Shown here piece after piece: positions 44,154 to 53,399 of a DNA stretch of 64,000 nt. Below the pieces are notes generated by a model, which was given only the letters and a program-made list of their open reading frames with translations, was not told the origin of the DNA and made no database searches. Source of the DNA: Ahrensia sp. GTDB taxonomy: Bacteria > Pseudomonadota > Alphaproteobacteria > Rhizobiales > Rhizobiaceae. The stretch lies in the NCBI GenBank assembly GCA_002706335.1, contig PAKZ01000025.1, positions 62,001-126,000 of the forward strand. The letters run 5' to 3'. The translations under genes and the position numbers were made by a program. The number at the start of each line of letters is the position of its first letter. The first letter of the stretch is position 1.

Positions 44154-44924
44154 TTATCTGCCGCGAAACACCGGAGGGCGTTTTTCGAGGAAAGAGGCGA
44201 TGCCTTCGGCTTTGTCCTCGGAGGACATAAGGAGTTGCAGCGCCTTGCGCTCGATCTTCAATGCGGCGTCGAGCGGGACGTCGGCACCCGAAAGTACGGC
44301 CTCTTTCGCCTGCCGCACGGCGAGCGGTGCGCGCTGAGCGATGCGCCCGGCGATGTCCAGCGCCGTGGTGAGAACAGCACTGTCGGCGACAACCTCGCTG
44401 ACCAGGCCGAGGCGTTCGGCCTTTTCAGCGCTCATCGTATCGCCGGTCAGAAGGAAACGCATTGCGGCGAACTTGCCGATTGCTCGGGGAAGACGCTGGG
44501 TGCCTCCCGCGCCGGGTATCAGCCCGACCTTGACCTCGGGCAACCCGAAACGAGCGCTCTCTCCGGCGATGATGATGTCGGCGTGCATCGCCAATTCGAA
44601 ACCTCCCCCCAATGCAAACCCGTTGACGGCGGCGATCAGCGGCTTGGGAAAGGCGCTGATGGCCAGCCAGTAGCGTTCTGCCCCGATCCGCATCATGTCG
44701 ATGGAGTTCGTCTCACCCAATTGCCTCAGATCGGCGCCGGCGGCGAAGATCTCGTTTCCGCCCGTCAGTATGACGCACCGAATAGCCTCGTCTTCGGCAA
44801 ATTCGGCAAGCCCGTCGATAAGCTCTTGGCGCAGTTCGAAGGACAGGGCGTTGCGCGCGTCAGGCCGGTTAAGGGTCAGCAGGCCGATGCTCGGAGATGG
44901 GGTGTCCTTGAGGACGAGGCTCAT
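44154..44924 (-). CDS. enoyl-CoA hydratase (crotonase)
   Basis: A 256-residue crotonase that hydrates 2-enoyl-CoA. Both catalytic glutamates are present: Glu110 in GGGFELAMHAD and Glu130 in FGLPEVKVG, followed by PGAGGTQRLPRAIGK. It differs in this from the isomerase-like paralogue at 35192. It is the last gene of a four-gene minus-strand unit and overlaps the MaoC hydratase stop/start (ATGA). Confidence 0.9.
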   Translation of the reverse strand: MSLVLKDTPSPSIGLLTLNRPDARNALSFELRQELIDGLAEFAEDEAIRCVILTGGNEIFAAGADLRQLGETNSIDMMRIGAERYWLAISAFPKPLIAAVNGFALGGGFELAMHADIIIAGESARFGLPEVKVGLIPGAGGTQRLPRAIGKFAAMRFLLTGDTMSAEKAERLGLVSEVVADSAVLTTALDIAGRIAQRAPLAVRQAKEAVLSGADVPLDAALKIERKALQLLMSSEDKAEGIASFLEKRPPVFRGR

Positions 44925-45790
44925 GTCGACGCTCCTTCGTGAAGTTCCATGGTGCCGTTGGTGATGATCTGAACGCCCCGCTCAAGCGCGGTGCAGGTAA
45001 AAAGGGCGCGAGATCCTTCCCGCCAGATCGAGGTTCGGATGGTGTCGCCCGGAAAGGCAGGAGCGGAAAAGCGCACCGACAGGGTACGAACACGCGACTC
45101 GTCATGCTCGCAAACTGTTTTCAAGAGCGCGCAACCGGCGATGCCGTAGCTGCACAGACCATGCAGTACGGGCTGCGGAAAGCCGACGGCGCTTGAGATG
45201 TCCGGGTCGGCATGGACGGGATTCAGATCGCCATTGAGTCGATAGAGCAGGGCCTGCTGCCCACTCGTGGGAAAATCCCAGACGATATCGGCCTTGCGGT
45301 TCGGCAACGTCCAAGGCCGTCCTTTCGGCTGCACCGCGCCGCCATACCCGCCTTCTCCGCGCAGATAGGCAGTCCGGTTAACCGTCCAGAGCAGTGTGCC
45401 GTTTGCATCGCTGACCTGGCATTCAAGCTCGACGAGCGCGCCCTTGCCTGTTCCCTTGTCCCAGACATTGACGATGCGAGAATGGCCGGTCAGCGGCTGC
45501 CCGACCGGAATGGCGCGGTGCAAACGCACGGATTGTTCTCCGTGCAGCACCGAGTCCGCATCGATGCCGAGTTTCGGGTCTGCCACCCAATGTCCCGGCG
45601 TGCAGAGCACTGCCGCCATCGTGGGCGCCACCCGCAGATGCTTCTCGTAGACGAATGGCAGGTCTCGCCGGTCAGTCGGATCCTGGCCGAAGCCGACAGA
45701 GAGCGCATAGAGCTGGCAGTCCCGGGCGCTTGGTGTCTGGGTCACCGGCGGGAAAACCAGGGTTGCGACAACATCGTGATTGAAAGCCAT
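44921..45790 (-). CDS. double-hot-dog MaoC-type acyl-CoA hydratase
   Basis: A 289-residue two-domain hydratase paralogous to the one at 32784..33629. The catalytic half has LYRLNGDLNPVHADP, then PVLHGLCSYGIAG. The ATG at 45790 follows AAGGGGAAACTG. Having two such enzymes suggests two hydration steps or two acyl chain classes. It lies between an SDR and a crotonase in one unit. Confidence 0.85.
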   Translation of the reverse strand: MAFNHDVVATLVFPPVTQTPSARDCQLYALSVGFGQDPTDRRDLPFVYEKHLRVAPTMAAVLCTPGHWVADPKLGIDADSVLHGEQSVRLHRAIPVGQPLTGHSRIVNVWDKGTGKGALVELECQVSDANGTLLWTVNRTAYLRGEGGYGGAVQPKGRPWTLPNRKADIVWDFPTSGQQALLYRLNGDLNPVHADPDISSAVGFPQPVLHGLCSYGIAGCALLKTVCEHDESRVRTLSVRFSAPAFPGDTIRTSIWREGSRALFTCTALERGVQIITNGTMELHEGAST

Positions 45791-45815
45791 CAGTTTCCCC
45801 TTGCTGCGGCGCGGT

Positions 45816-46574
45816 TCAACCGCCGCCGTGAATAGAAAGAACGGTTCCGTTGGTGTAGGCGGATCGGGGAGAAGCCAGGAACGCGACGGCGTTGGCAATT
45901 TCCTGCGGCGACGCCGGACGGGCGTAGGGGAGGCTCGCAGTCAATTCCGCGGCTCGGCCCTCGTCCCCGAATTCGTCTGCCGCACGTGCCTTGAGAAAGA
46001 GCTGCATCCGCTCCGTCGCGACGGGTCCGGGATTGAGCCCGACGATCCGGCCGCCCATCGCCCGGAACTGTTTTGCGTAGGCGCGTGTGAAGGCGACGAG
46101 CGCCGCATTTCCGACGGCCCCGCAAATATAGTCCGGGCTAAGGCTCTCGGCCCCGGCGCCGATGACATTGATGATGACCCCATTCCGCTCGGCGATTCGC
46201 GGCGCGAGTGCGCGCGTGAGGTTGATGTAGCCGAAGACCTTGAGATCCCAGCCCATCCGCCATGTCTTCTCGTCTATGGCTTGAAGGTCGCCGGGCGGAA
46301 TGGCGCCGGCATTGTTGACCAGTATATCCAGTGGCCCGGACTGCATCGCTAATTGCTCAACGCCCGCGGAAGTGGCGAGGTCGGCACCAATCGTGTCGGG
46401 CGTGGTACCCGTTTCCTCCGCGATGCGCGCGGCCGCTTCGGCGAGGGTGTCCGCATTCCGCGCGACCAGGGTCACCCGCGCGCCTTCACGGGCGAATGTC
46501 AAAGCGGTGGTATAGCCAATGCCCTTGCTCGCACCGGTCACAACCGCGTTCAGGCCCGTCAGATCGAGTTGCAT
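45816..46574 (-). CDS. SDR-family protein with incomplete catalytic triad
   Basis: A 252-residue SDR with an intact cofactor motif TGASKGIGYTTA (residues 13-24) and NNAG (87-90). In the active-site segment NVIGAGAESLSPDYICG the usual Ser is Gly, and Tyr149 is followed by I-C-G-A, so the Lys of YxxxK is Ala153. A subgroup of SDRs shows this YIxGxAGNAAL pattern; its activity is not predictable here. It starts 3 bp after the hydroxyisobutyrate-dehydrogenase-like gene. Confidence 0.82.
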   Translation of the reverse strand: MQLDLTGLNAVVTGASKGIGYTTALTFAREGARVTLVARNADTLAEAAARIAEETGTTPDTIGADLATSAGVEQLAMQSGPLDILVNNAGAIPPGDLQAIDEKTWRMGWDLKVFGYINLTRALAPRIAERNGVIINVIGAGAESLSPDYICGAVGNAALVAFTRAYAKQFRAMGGRIVGLNPGPVATERMQLFLKARAADEFGDEGRAAELTASLPYARPASPQEIANAVAFLASPRSAYTNGTVLSIHGGG

Positions 46575-46577
46575 CGG

Positions 46578-47468
46578 CTATCCTTCCCTGTTGGCGTGCA
46601 GTAGGCCGACCACCACAGCCATCTGTTCTATCAGGGGCAACGTTGTACCGGTTTGCCTGGCAAGCGCCTGTATGATGTCGATATCCTTGCGCAGGTTGGC
46701 GGGGCTCGCGCCTTCGTATGCGGGAAGAGCCGGTCTTTTGGAGAGGAAGGCGCGCATAGCTTCGGTATGCAACGGCAGGCCGATCAGCGGTCCTTCTGCC
46801 ATGTTGCGTCGCCACTCTCTGATCGCGGGCGTGTCCGCGAACCCGCCGGCGAAGGCATCGGGTAACTTATTGTAGTCGATGCCCAATTGCTCGCCCAGCA
46901 CCAGCGCTTCTGCCACGGCGAACGCCGACAGGAATCCGATCATCTGGTTACAGGCCTTGGTCGCCTGACCGGTGCCCGTTGGCCCCATGTGAGTGATGTT
47001 GTCGCAAAAGCAGGCGAGTATGGGCCTGACGGCATCGACAGCTTTTTCCGGTCCGCCGACGAAAGTGGCAAGGGTTCCTCGCTCCGCCCCGACGACGCCT
47101 CCGGACACGGGGGCATCGACCCATATGCTGCCGGTCGCTTCTTCCAGGCGGGCTGCCATGCCGCGTGTGTCTTCTATTGGAACAGTGGAATGATCCACCA
47201 CATACGTTGGCGGGGTCGGGGATTTTGTCACGCCGGCGGCGCCGAAGATCACGTCCTCCAGCGCCTCAACGCCGGTGACGCAGATACACAGGACATCACA
47301 CGAGTCGGCCAGCTCAGCCGGTGTTGAAGCTTGCCGCGCCCCTCGCGCCGTCAGTTCCGCAACCTTCGCCGGAGTTTTGTTCCAAACGGATAGCTTGTAG
47401 CCCGCCTCAAGGATGCGAGCCGCCATCGGGGTTCCGATGGCACCAAAGCCTATGAAGCCAACTTTCAC
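46578..47468 (-). CDS. 3-hydroxyisobutyrate-dehydrogenase-family oxidoreductase
   Basis: A 296-residue beta-hydroxyacid dehydrogenase. The NAD(P) motif GFIGFGAIGTPMA is near residues 4-16, the substrate loop VDAPVSGGVVGAERG at 117-131, and the catalytic Lys171 in GQATKACNQ. The GTG at 47468 follows GGAG at eight bases. It would oxidise a 3-hydroxy acid to a semialdehyde or keto acid. It heads the unit with SDR, MaoC and crotonase, and is divergent from the DctQM TRAP genes. Confidence 0.85.
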   Translation of the reverse strand: MKVGFIGFGAIGTPMAARILEAGYKLSVWNKTPAKVAELTARGARQASTPAELADSCDVLCICVTGVEALEDVIFGAAGVTKSPTPPTYVVDHSTVPIEDTRGMAARLEEATGSIWVDAPVSGGVVGAERGTLATFVGGPEKAVDAVRPILACFCDNITHMGPTGTGQATKACNQMIGFLSAFAVAEALVLGEQLGIDYNKLPDAFAGGFADTPAIREWRRNMAEGPLIGLPLHTEAMRAFLSKRPALPAYEGASPANLRKDIDIIQALARQTGTTLPLIEQMAVVVGLLHANREG

Positions 47469-47751
47469 CGTTGAATGCTCCTGAAGCTCGTTTTGAAAGA
47501 GATGGATCGAATGGCTTGGTCCAAAGTCTAGGATGCCGGAAGCGATGGAGGCCAAGACGAAATGCATCTTAGAGGCGCGTACAAAAAGGTGTGGGCGAGA
47601 TAGTCCTTTGATAGCCCTGACCTCTCACTGCCCCGTGATAACGTATTGGACGCACGAATCGGGGCGGTGCACTGTGCCTCGCTACGGAGGCGGAGCCTTG
47701 CGCGAGCACGAAGGTGTCAAACCTTCTTCCAGCCATCCGGGGAGGATATGA

Positions 47752-48300
47752 ATGATCGCATTGATCGACCGTATTGCGACGCTGGCGGCCCGGGCCGCGC
47801 TCTGGCTCGGCGCGATACTATTGCTGCTGATGGCCTTTCACATTACCACCGACGTGGCGATGCGGAATCTGTTCGGCAAGCCTATTGCCGGAACTCTGGA
47901 GTTTGGCACCTACTACTACATGGTTGCCGCCTCCTTCCTTGCGCTGGGCTATGCTCAACTGCATGACCGCAACATCTCTGTCGATATTCTGGTCTTCAGC
48001 GCCCCGGCCCGGATACGCATGTTCGTCGAATTCATCGCTCTCATCATTACCCTGATTTACGCGGTGGCCTTCACTTACGCCTCATTGATCGTGGCTCTCG
48101 AAAAGACCCGGAAAGGTGAGTTCGCCCTGACCCAGTATTTCAATCTTGCGACCTGGCCGTCGCGATGGATCCTGGTCGTCAGCGGCGCGATCTTCGCCCT
48201 TGTCCTGCTGGCGCAAATCCTGCGGTTGGCCTCGGTGCTCTACAAGGGGCAGGACCGGAGGATCGCCGATCTGGTCGGCGATCGGCGGGGGAGCATCTGA
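47752..48300 (+). CDS. TRAP transporter small permease (DctQ)
   Basis: A 182-residue four-helix membrane protein of the DctQ family with the characteristic first-helix end DVAMRNLFGKPIAGTLE. The ATG at 47752 follows GGGGAGGATATGA; an overlapping ATG four bases earlier is out of frame. It starts 283 bp from the divergent dehydrogenase gene; no operator-like palindrome was found in that gap. It stands directly before the large permease but without a binding protein; the likely DctP is at 53400..54500. Confidence 0.88.
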   Translation: MIALIDRIATLAARAALWLGAILLLLMAFHITTDVAMRNLFGKPIAGTLEFGTYYYMVAASFLALGYAQLHDRNISVDILVFSAPARIRMFVEFIALIITLIYAVAFTYASLIVALEKTRKGEFALTQYFNLATWPSRWILVVSGAIFALVLLAQILRLASVLYKGQDRRIADLVGDRRGSI

Positions 48301-48302
48301 CC

Positions 48303-49613
48303 ATGGATACAATGCTTATCGGCGGCGTAGGCCTGGTTGCGCTCATTGCCCTGTTGGCTATTCGGGTGCCGGTCGGGATCGCACTTTCAATCGTCTCGAT
48401 GATCGGCCTCTGGATGATCCGCGGCTTGAATGGCGCCATCGGCGCGATTAAGGGCATCCCTTACGATTTTACCGCGCATTGGACGCTCTCGGCGATCCCG
48501 ATGTTCCTGCTGATGGGGACGATCATCGCGAATTCCGGCATGACATCGAGTCTCTACAAGGCGATGCGAGTCTGGCTGGGGGGGCTGCCCGGCGGGCTGG
48601 CCGTGGCAACCAACTTTGCCGGTGCGGGTTTTGCCGCTGCCAGTGGCTCCAGTATGGCGACTACTGCGACGCTGGGTCGGGTCGCCGTGCCCGAAATGCT
48701 GGCCAGCGGTTACAATCCGGGACTTGCCACCGGCGTCGCCACAGCTGTCGGCACCTTGGGTGCGGTTATCCCGCCGAGTATCATCATCGTTCTCTATGCT
48801 ATTTTCGCGCAGGCGCCGGTGGGGCAGGTTCTGATCGCGGGGATCGTACCCGGCCTTTTGACCGCCTTCGCCTATGCCACGCTGATCATCGTGCGCGTCA
48901 AGCTCAGTCCTTCCCTCGCGCCGCCCTACAAGGGCGAAAGGCTGACATTGGCAGGCCATTGGGCGATCCTGCGGCCGATCTGGCCGTTGCCGGTTCTTGT
49001 CCTTGCGGTGATCGGAGGCATCTACAGCGGCATCATGACGGCGACAGAGTCCGGCGCTGCCGGCGTTGTCCTGGCCATCTTCGTGACGATTCTGCAGGGC
49101 ACCTTCTCATTCAAGCTCCTCAAACGGAGCCTCATCGAAGCAGCGGAAACCACGGCGACGCTCATCCTGATCGCCATTGGTGCCGCGCTGTTCACCCGAT
49201 TCCTCGCCTTCTCCGGCATACCCAACCTGCTGGCCGACATGATCTCGGCAGGCGGCGCCAGCCCGCTGGCGATCATCTTTTCAATCTCGGTAGTCTATAT
49301 CCTGCTCGGCTGCTTTCTGGATCCGCTGGGCGTGCTGCTGCTGACCCTGCCGATCCTGCTGCCGGTCTTCGAAACCGCCAACATCAACCTCGTCTGGATC
49401 GGCATCATCCTGGTGAAGTACATCGAGATCGGTATGCTTACGCCGCCGGTGGGGCTTAACGTCTTCGTCATGAAGGGCGTGGTTGGGGATGCCGTTCGTC
49501 TGACCGATATTTTCAAGGGAGTAACCTGGTTCCTGCTGGCGGAAGTGATGGTTATGGCGATCCTGATCTTTTTCCCTCAGGTAACGCTGTTCCTGCCGAA
49601 CTACATGAACTGA
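48303..49613 (+). CDS. TRAP transporter large permease (DctM)
   Basis: A 436-residue permease with about 12 membrane segments. It shows FAGAGFAAASGSSMATTA, the PPSIIIVLYA loop and the C-terminal EIGMLTPPVGLNVFVM, all typical of DctM. It begins 2 bp after the DctQ stop. A strong terminator follows the gene. Together with DctQ and the separately encoded DctP it would import a carboxylate by ion symport. Confidence 0.93.
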   Translation: MDTMLIGGVGLVALIALLAIRVPVGIALSIVSMIGLWMIRGLNGAIGAIKGIPYDFTAHWTLSAIPMFLLMGTIIANSGMTSSLYKAMRVWLGGLPGGLAVATNFAGAGFAAASGSSMATTATLGRVAVPEMLASGYNPGLATGVATAVGTLGAVIPPSIIIVLYAIFAQAPVGQVLIAGIVPGLLTAFAYATLIIVRVKLSPSLAPPYKGERLTLAGHWAILRPIWPLPVLVLAVIGGIYSGIMTATESGAAGVVLAIFVTILQGTFSFKLLKRSLIEAAETTATLILIAIGAALFTRFLAFSGIPNLLADMISAGGASPLAIIFSISVVYILLGCFLDPLGVLLLTLPILLPVFETANINLVWIGIILVKYIEIGMLTPPVGLNVFVMKGVVGDAVRLTDIFKGVTWFLLAEVMVMAILIFFPQVTLFLPNYMN

Positions 49614-49660
49614 TCTAGGGTCCTGAGCCTGGCGCCCGACCGGAGCGCTCCTGGAAAAGG

Positions 49661-49694
49661 AAGGCCCACGCCGGGAGGGAGCGTGGGCCTTTCT
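49661..49694 (+). terminator. Rho-independent terminator after DctM
   Basis: A perfect 11-bp stem AAGGCCCACGC/GCGTGGGCCTT (49661-49671/49681-49691) with a 9-base loop, ending in TTTCTC. It lies about 50 bp after the DctM stop and before the convergent CoA-transferase gene. Confidence 0.8.
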
Positions 49695-49733
49695 CGTCCG
49701 AAAGTGGGCACCCTGGCGGGCGTCCAAAGCGTA

Positions 49734-50858
49734 TCAGAGAAAATCCGAGAGCTTGTACTCACCCACTTTCGAGACAGTCGGCATGGCGGCCGTTTCGGCG
49801 CACGACATCTTGAAGGGCAGGTTGGTCACCAGGTAGTCGCCCGCCGGGTCGCTCACCGTCTGGAGCGCGCCGCGTTCGGCGAAGAGCGGATCTTCAAGCG
49901 CCTCCGCTATTGTGCGGTAGCGGGCGCAGGGGACTGACGCGGCGGTTAATATCTCTTCACACTCTGCGCTGGTGTGTTTCATCGTCCAGGTTTCGAGTTG
50001 GGCTAGCAGCGCAGGGTAGTTGTTGTAGCGAGCCATGACATCGCAAAAACGTTCATCCTCGGCCCATTCCGGGTGCCCCATAGCCTCTACCATTTGCACG
50101 AAATTTCGCTGCGTGTTCGGCATCAGGATCACGAAGCCGTCGCTGCTGCGCACGGGCTTGTAGACAGGGCGGGAGATAGGTGCCGGGAACTGCGCTTCCT
50201 GCACGTCGTATGGCATGAGGTTCATCGTGCTTTCCAGCAGCGAGACGTCGATGAACTGGCCTTTGCCGGTTTTCTCGCGGTGATAGAGAGCCACATTTAT
50301 TGCACTGAACGCGTAAACGGCCGAGAGGACGTCTGCATAGAAGAGGCAACTGTTTGCCGGGCGCGTCAGCTCGTCCTGATAGCGCAGATTGACCAGTTCG
50401 AGGCCCGAGGTCGCGTGGATCGTCTGGGCATAGGCGGGACGCTCGGCGCCCATGCCACCCTGGCCGAACCCGGAGACGGAACAGTAGATCAGGCGCGGGT
50501 TCAACGAGGAGAGTGTCTCGAAGTCCAGCCCGAAGCGCGCCATGACGCCTGGGCGAAAGTTCTCGACCAGTACGTCGGCGGTGGCGATGAGCTTTTTCAG
50601 CTCCGCGATCGTGTCCGGGTCTTTCAGGTTGAGCGCAACGCTCTTCTTGCCGCAGTTGAGCTGACCGAAATAGGTGCTGTGCCCGTCGCGCAGTGGCGCC
50701 TGGGTGCGAAGGTAGTCGCCTTCGGGTGTCTCAATCTTGATGACCTCCGCGCCAAGATCGGCGAGGTAGCGCGTTCCGTAGGGGCCGGCGATGAGAGTCG
50801 TAAAGTCCACCACACGCAGGCCGGTGAAGGGGCGTGGGGCTGTCTGATCATTGGTCAC
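49734..50858 (-). CDS. class III CoA-transferase (CaiB/BaiF family)
   Basis: A 374-residue family III CoA-transferase that moves CoA between carboxylic acids through an aspartyl-CoA intermediate. GLRVVDFTTLIAGPYG opens the fold and NFRPGVMARFGL follows. The catalytic Asp is in GKGQFIDVSLLES. It starts at a GTG preceded by GAGAGGA. It is similar to the protein at 58947 and lies 12 bp after the racemase-like gene, with which it forms a two-gene unit. Confidence 0.88.
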   Translation of the reverse strand: MTNDQTAPRPFTGLRVVDFTTLIAGPYGTRYLADLGAEVIKIETPEGDYLRTQAPLRDGHSTYFGQLNCGKKSVALNLKDPDTIAELKKLIATADVLVENFRPGVMARFGLDFETLSSLNPRLIYCSVSGFGQGGMGAERPAYAQTIHATSGLELVNLRYQDELTRPANSCLFYADVLSAVYAFSAINVALYHREKTGKGQFIDVSLLESTMNLMPYDVQEAQFPAPISRPVYKPVRSSDGFVILMPNTQRNFVQMVEAMGHPEWAEDERFCDVMARYNNYPALLAQLETWTMKHTSAECEEILTAASVPCARYRTIAEALEDPLFAERGALQTVSDPAGDYLVTNLPFKMSCAETAAMPTVSKVGEYKLSDFL

Positions 50859-50870
50859 GAATGGTTCCTC

Positions 50871-51998
50871 TCAACTGAATTTGCGCGCGAAACCTGCGGG
50901 ATCGACACCCCAGGCGGTGAGCGCGGCGGCCGTGCTTTCACCGCTCTTGCTGGGCCCATCCGGCATATCCGGTATGGAATGACTGAACCGTGGGGCGGGG
51001 GCGGGTTGGCGGATCCCAGCGATATCGATCATGGCCCGCCGCTCTGTCATCTGCGGATGATTCGCTGCTTCCTCAAGTGTGAGGACCGGGGCAAAACAGG
51101 CGGAGCGGCCCTCAAAGATCGACTCCCAGTCGGCGCGACTGCGGCTACGGAACACCTTGGCAAAGACCGCCTTCTGCTCCTGCCATGAGGCGCGGTCCAT
51201 CTGACGGTCGAGGTAATCGTGTGACAGACCCATGCCATCGAGTAGCTCGGCGTAGAATTTACGTTCGACCGCGCCGACCGAGATGTACTTGCCGTCAGCG
51301 GTTTCATAGCAGGCGTACCAAGGCGCACCGCCGTCGATGAAATTGCTCTCGTATTCGTGTGTCCAATCGCCCGCTGCCGAGAAGCCGCGGAAGGTCGTCA
51401 GCATCGAGGAAACGCCGTCGATGATCGCCGCATCCACCACTTGCCCCTTGCCGGTGTCCCGGGCACTCATGACGGCGGCAAGCAGTCCGAATGCCATGTA
51501 AAGCGCTCCGCCCCCGAGGTCGGCGACCAGATTGAGCGGAATAGTCGGGCCCTGCTCTCGGCTGCCAATCATCGAGAGGGCGCCGGTGAGGGCGAGGTAG
51601 TTGATGTCGTGGCCGACCGTTTTGGCAAGGGGGCCGTCCTGACCCCAGCCGGTGAGGCGCCCGTAAGCGAGCTTTGGATTGAGCGCCAGGCAAATGTCGG
51701 GGCCGAGGCCGAGCCGCTCCATCACGCCGGGGCGGAAGCCTTCGATCAGGGCATCGGCGCCCGCGATCAGCTCGAGCGCAGCCTCGCGCCCGTTGTCAGA
51801 CTTCAGATCGAGCGCGATGGACGGGCGATTGCGGCGGGTCAGATCATGGCGCAGCTCTTTCTTGACGCCGAGCCCGGCATCCGTTTCGCGGTCGATTCTC
51901 AAGACAGTGGCGCCGAGATCGGCCATAAGCATTGCGCAGAACGGGCCGGGGCCGATGGCGCCCATCTCGATGATCTTCAGGCCGCTTAACGGTCCCAT
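50871..51998 (-). CDS. alpha-methylacyl-CoA racemase-like CaiB-family protein
   Basis: A 375-residue CaiB/BaiF-fold protein. GHDINYLALTGAL carries the His, and GKGQVVDAAIIDG the Asp, of the racemase active site; both motifs are characteristic of alpha-methylacyl-CoA racemases, which invert 2-methyl-branched acyl-CoAs so that oxidases or dehydrogenases accept them. The ATG at 51998 follows GAGAGGACTAATC. If correct, it points to a 2-methyl-branched intermediate in the pathway. A plain CoA-transferase role is the alternative. Confidence 0.82.
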   Translation of the reverse strand: MGPLSGLKIIEMGAIGPGPFCAMLMADLGATVLRIDRETDAGLGVKKELRHDLTRRNRPSIALDLKSDNGREAALELIAGADALIEGFRPGVMERLGLGPDICLALNPKLAYGRLTGWGQDGPLAKTVGHDINYLALTGALSMIGSREQGPTIPLNLVADLGGGALYMAFGLLAAVMSARDTGKGQVVDAAIIDGVSSMLTTFRGFSAAGDWTHEYESNFIDGGAPWYACYETADGKYISVGAVERKFYAELLDGMGLSHDYLDRQMDRASWQEQKAVFAKVFRSRSRADWESIFEGRSACFAPVLTLEEAANHPQMTERRAMIDIAGIRQPAPAPRFSHSIPDMPDGPSKSGESTAAALTAWGVDPAGFARKFS

Positions 51999-52126
51999 GA
52001 TTAGTCCTCTCTCCGGAAAGTCCACACGCAACAAGCGTCGCAAGGCCCGGACATCGCCTCCCGGCAAAACATTCCGCTACGGAGCTCGTGGCTTGAGCTG
52101 TAACCTGTGGTCCAGCAACTCCGTTT

Positions 52127-52137
52127 TGGTCTGACCA
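52127..52137. promoter_or_regulatory. TGGTNNNACCA operator 3 (racemase/LysR divergent region)
   Basis: TGGTCTGACCA, the closest match to the E. coli FadR core GGTCNGACC, lies in the 245-bp gap between the racemase-like gene and the LysR gene. A further half-site TTTGACCAAT follows at about 52146-52155. No other gene is present in the gap. Confidence 0.6.
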
Positions 52138-52243
52138 TTATAGAGTTTGACCAATGAAATGAAAACCCCTATTGTCCCAAATCCATGCGCCCAAGGCAGA
52201 AAATCCTGTCCCATGGGTGCACTTCATTTCGGGAGGATGAGGT

Positions 52244-53284
52244 ATGGGGTGTCAGGCCAGCGGAAACGGGACGATTTTCAACGAGGCTCTCAAGCTGAGA
52301 ATACCCGCACTGGAGGATCTGCCGCGGATCGAACTGCGGCAACTTCGGTACTTTCTTGCCGTCGCTGAAGAACTCAACTTCACTCGCGCGGCAGAACGTA
52401 TGGGCATTGCCCAACCCCCGTTGAGCCAACAGATTCTTTCCCTTGAGAGCCAACTGCGGGCCAAGCTTTTCACGCGTTCAAGGCGTCAGGTTAAGCTGAC
52501 CAAGGAAGGTGAAGCCCTGCAAGTCTATGCACGTCGGATCATCAATACCACGATGCTCGCGGCGGAATCCGTGCGGGCCATTGCCAACGGGCTGACCGGA
52601 CACCTGGCTGTCGGCGCCGTCTGCTCGGCGATCCACTCGTTAATTCCCGAGCTGCTGCCGAAATTCCACGAGCTTCATCCAGGGGTAAAACTGCACCTGC
52701 AGGAAATGACCGTGCTGGAACAGCAGCGCGCCTTGCGAGAGGAGCGGATCGATATCGCGATCTTGCGTGAACCGATGGCCGCCTCGGAGTTTTCTACGCG
52801 AAAGTTGTTCGAGGAGCCGTTCGTTGCGGCAGTACCCAGATCCAGTCCGCTGGCTCGGCTGAACCGGATTTCGCTTGAGCAACTCGCCAGAGAACCGCTC
52901 GTGCAAGTGTACCGGTCGTCCAACGAGGAATACAGCGACCTGATGTTCGAGGGGCTCCGCGCGACAGGAAGAAAGCTCAACATTGCCCATGAGGCATCCG
53001 ACATGCAGGCTCTGCTGGGGCTTGTGGGTGCCGGCTTCGGGCATTCGTTGGTGCCGGCTTCGCTTCAGAATATCCAGATATCTACGGTCAAGTACATTCC
53101 GCTGAGTGAGAGCGTCAAAGGCAGCACCCTTACGCTGGCTTGGAATAGCGAGTCCGTGACACCGGTGATGGAGCATTTCATCGCTGTGACTGAGGCGCTG
53201 ATGGAATCCTTCACGCCGGTCGATATTTTTGGACGTGTCCCACAGCCTGCGCTTGGCAATGCACTGCTAAAGAAGGCGGGTTAA
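52244..53284 (+). CDS. LysR-family transcriptional regulator
   Basis: A 346-residue LysR regulator with an unusually long ~27-residue lead before the helix-turn-helix. The HTH region is RQLRYFLAVAEELNFTRAA followed by MGIAQPPLSQQILSLE. The ATG at 52244 follows GGGAGGATGAGGT. The C-terminal effector domain ends with TPVMEHFIAV. The family branch resembles regulators of aromatic and small-acid catabolism. It is divergent from the racemase/CoA-transferase pair and convergent with dctP. Confidence 0.88.
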   Translation: MGCQASGNGTIFNEALKLRIPALEDLPRIELRQLRYFLAVAEELNFTRAAERMGIAQPPLSQQILSLESQLRAKLFTRSRRQVKLTKEGEALQVYARRIINTTMLAAESVRAIANGLTGHLAVGAVCSAIHSLIPELLPKFHELHPGVKLHLQEMTVLEQQRALREERIDIAILREPMAASEFSTRKLFEEPFVAAVPRSSPLARLNRISLEQLAREPLVQVYRSSNEEYSDLMFEGLRATGRKLNIAHEASDMQALLGLVGAGFGHSLVPASLQNIQISTVKYIPLSESVKGSTLTLAWNSESVTPVMEHFIAVTEALMESFTPVDIFGRVPQPALGNALLKKAG

Positions 53285-53345
53285 CAGTCAGGATTGGCGC
53301 CCTCAAACGCCTGCCACTTCCAACGGAAGCCGGCGATGAAATGAA

Positions 53346-53377
53346 AAGGGCCGCGGCAATGCCCTGCCGCGGCCCTT
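53346..53377. terminator. bidirectional terminator between LysR and dctP
   Basis: A perfect 13-bp stem AAGGGCCGCGGCA/TGCCGCGGCCCTT with a 6-base loop. On the minus strand it continues TTTTCATTTC, so it ends the dctP transcript efficiently; on the plus strand it may also stop LysR. Confidence 0.75.
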
Positions 53378-53399
53378 GGCATTGGGATGCTATCTGCGG

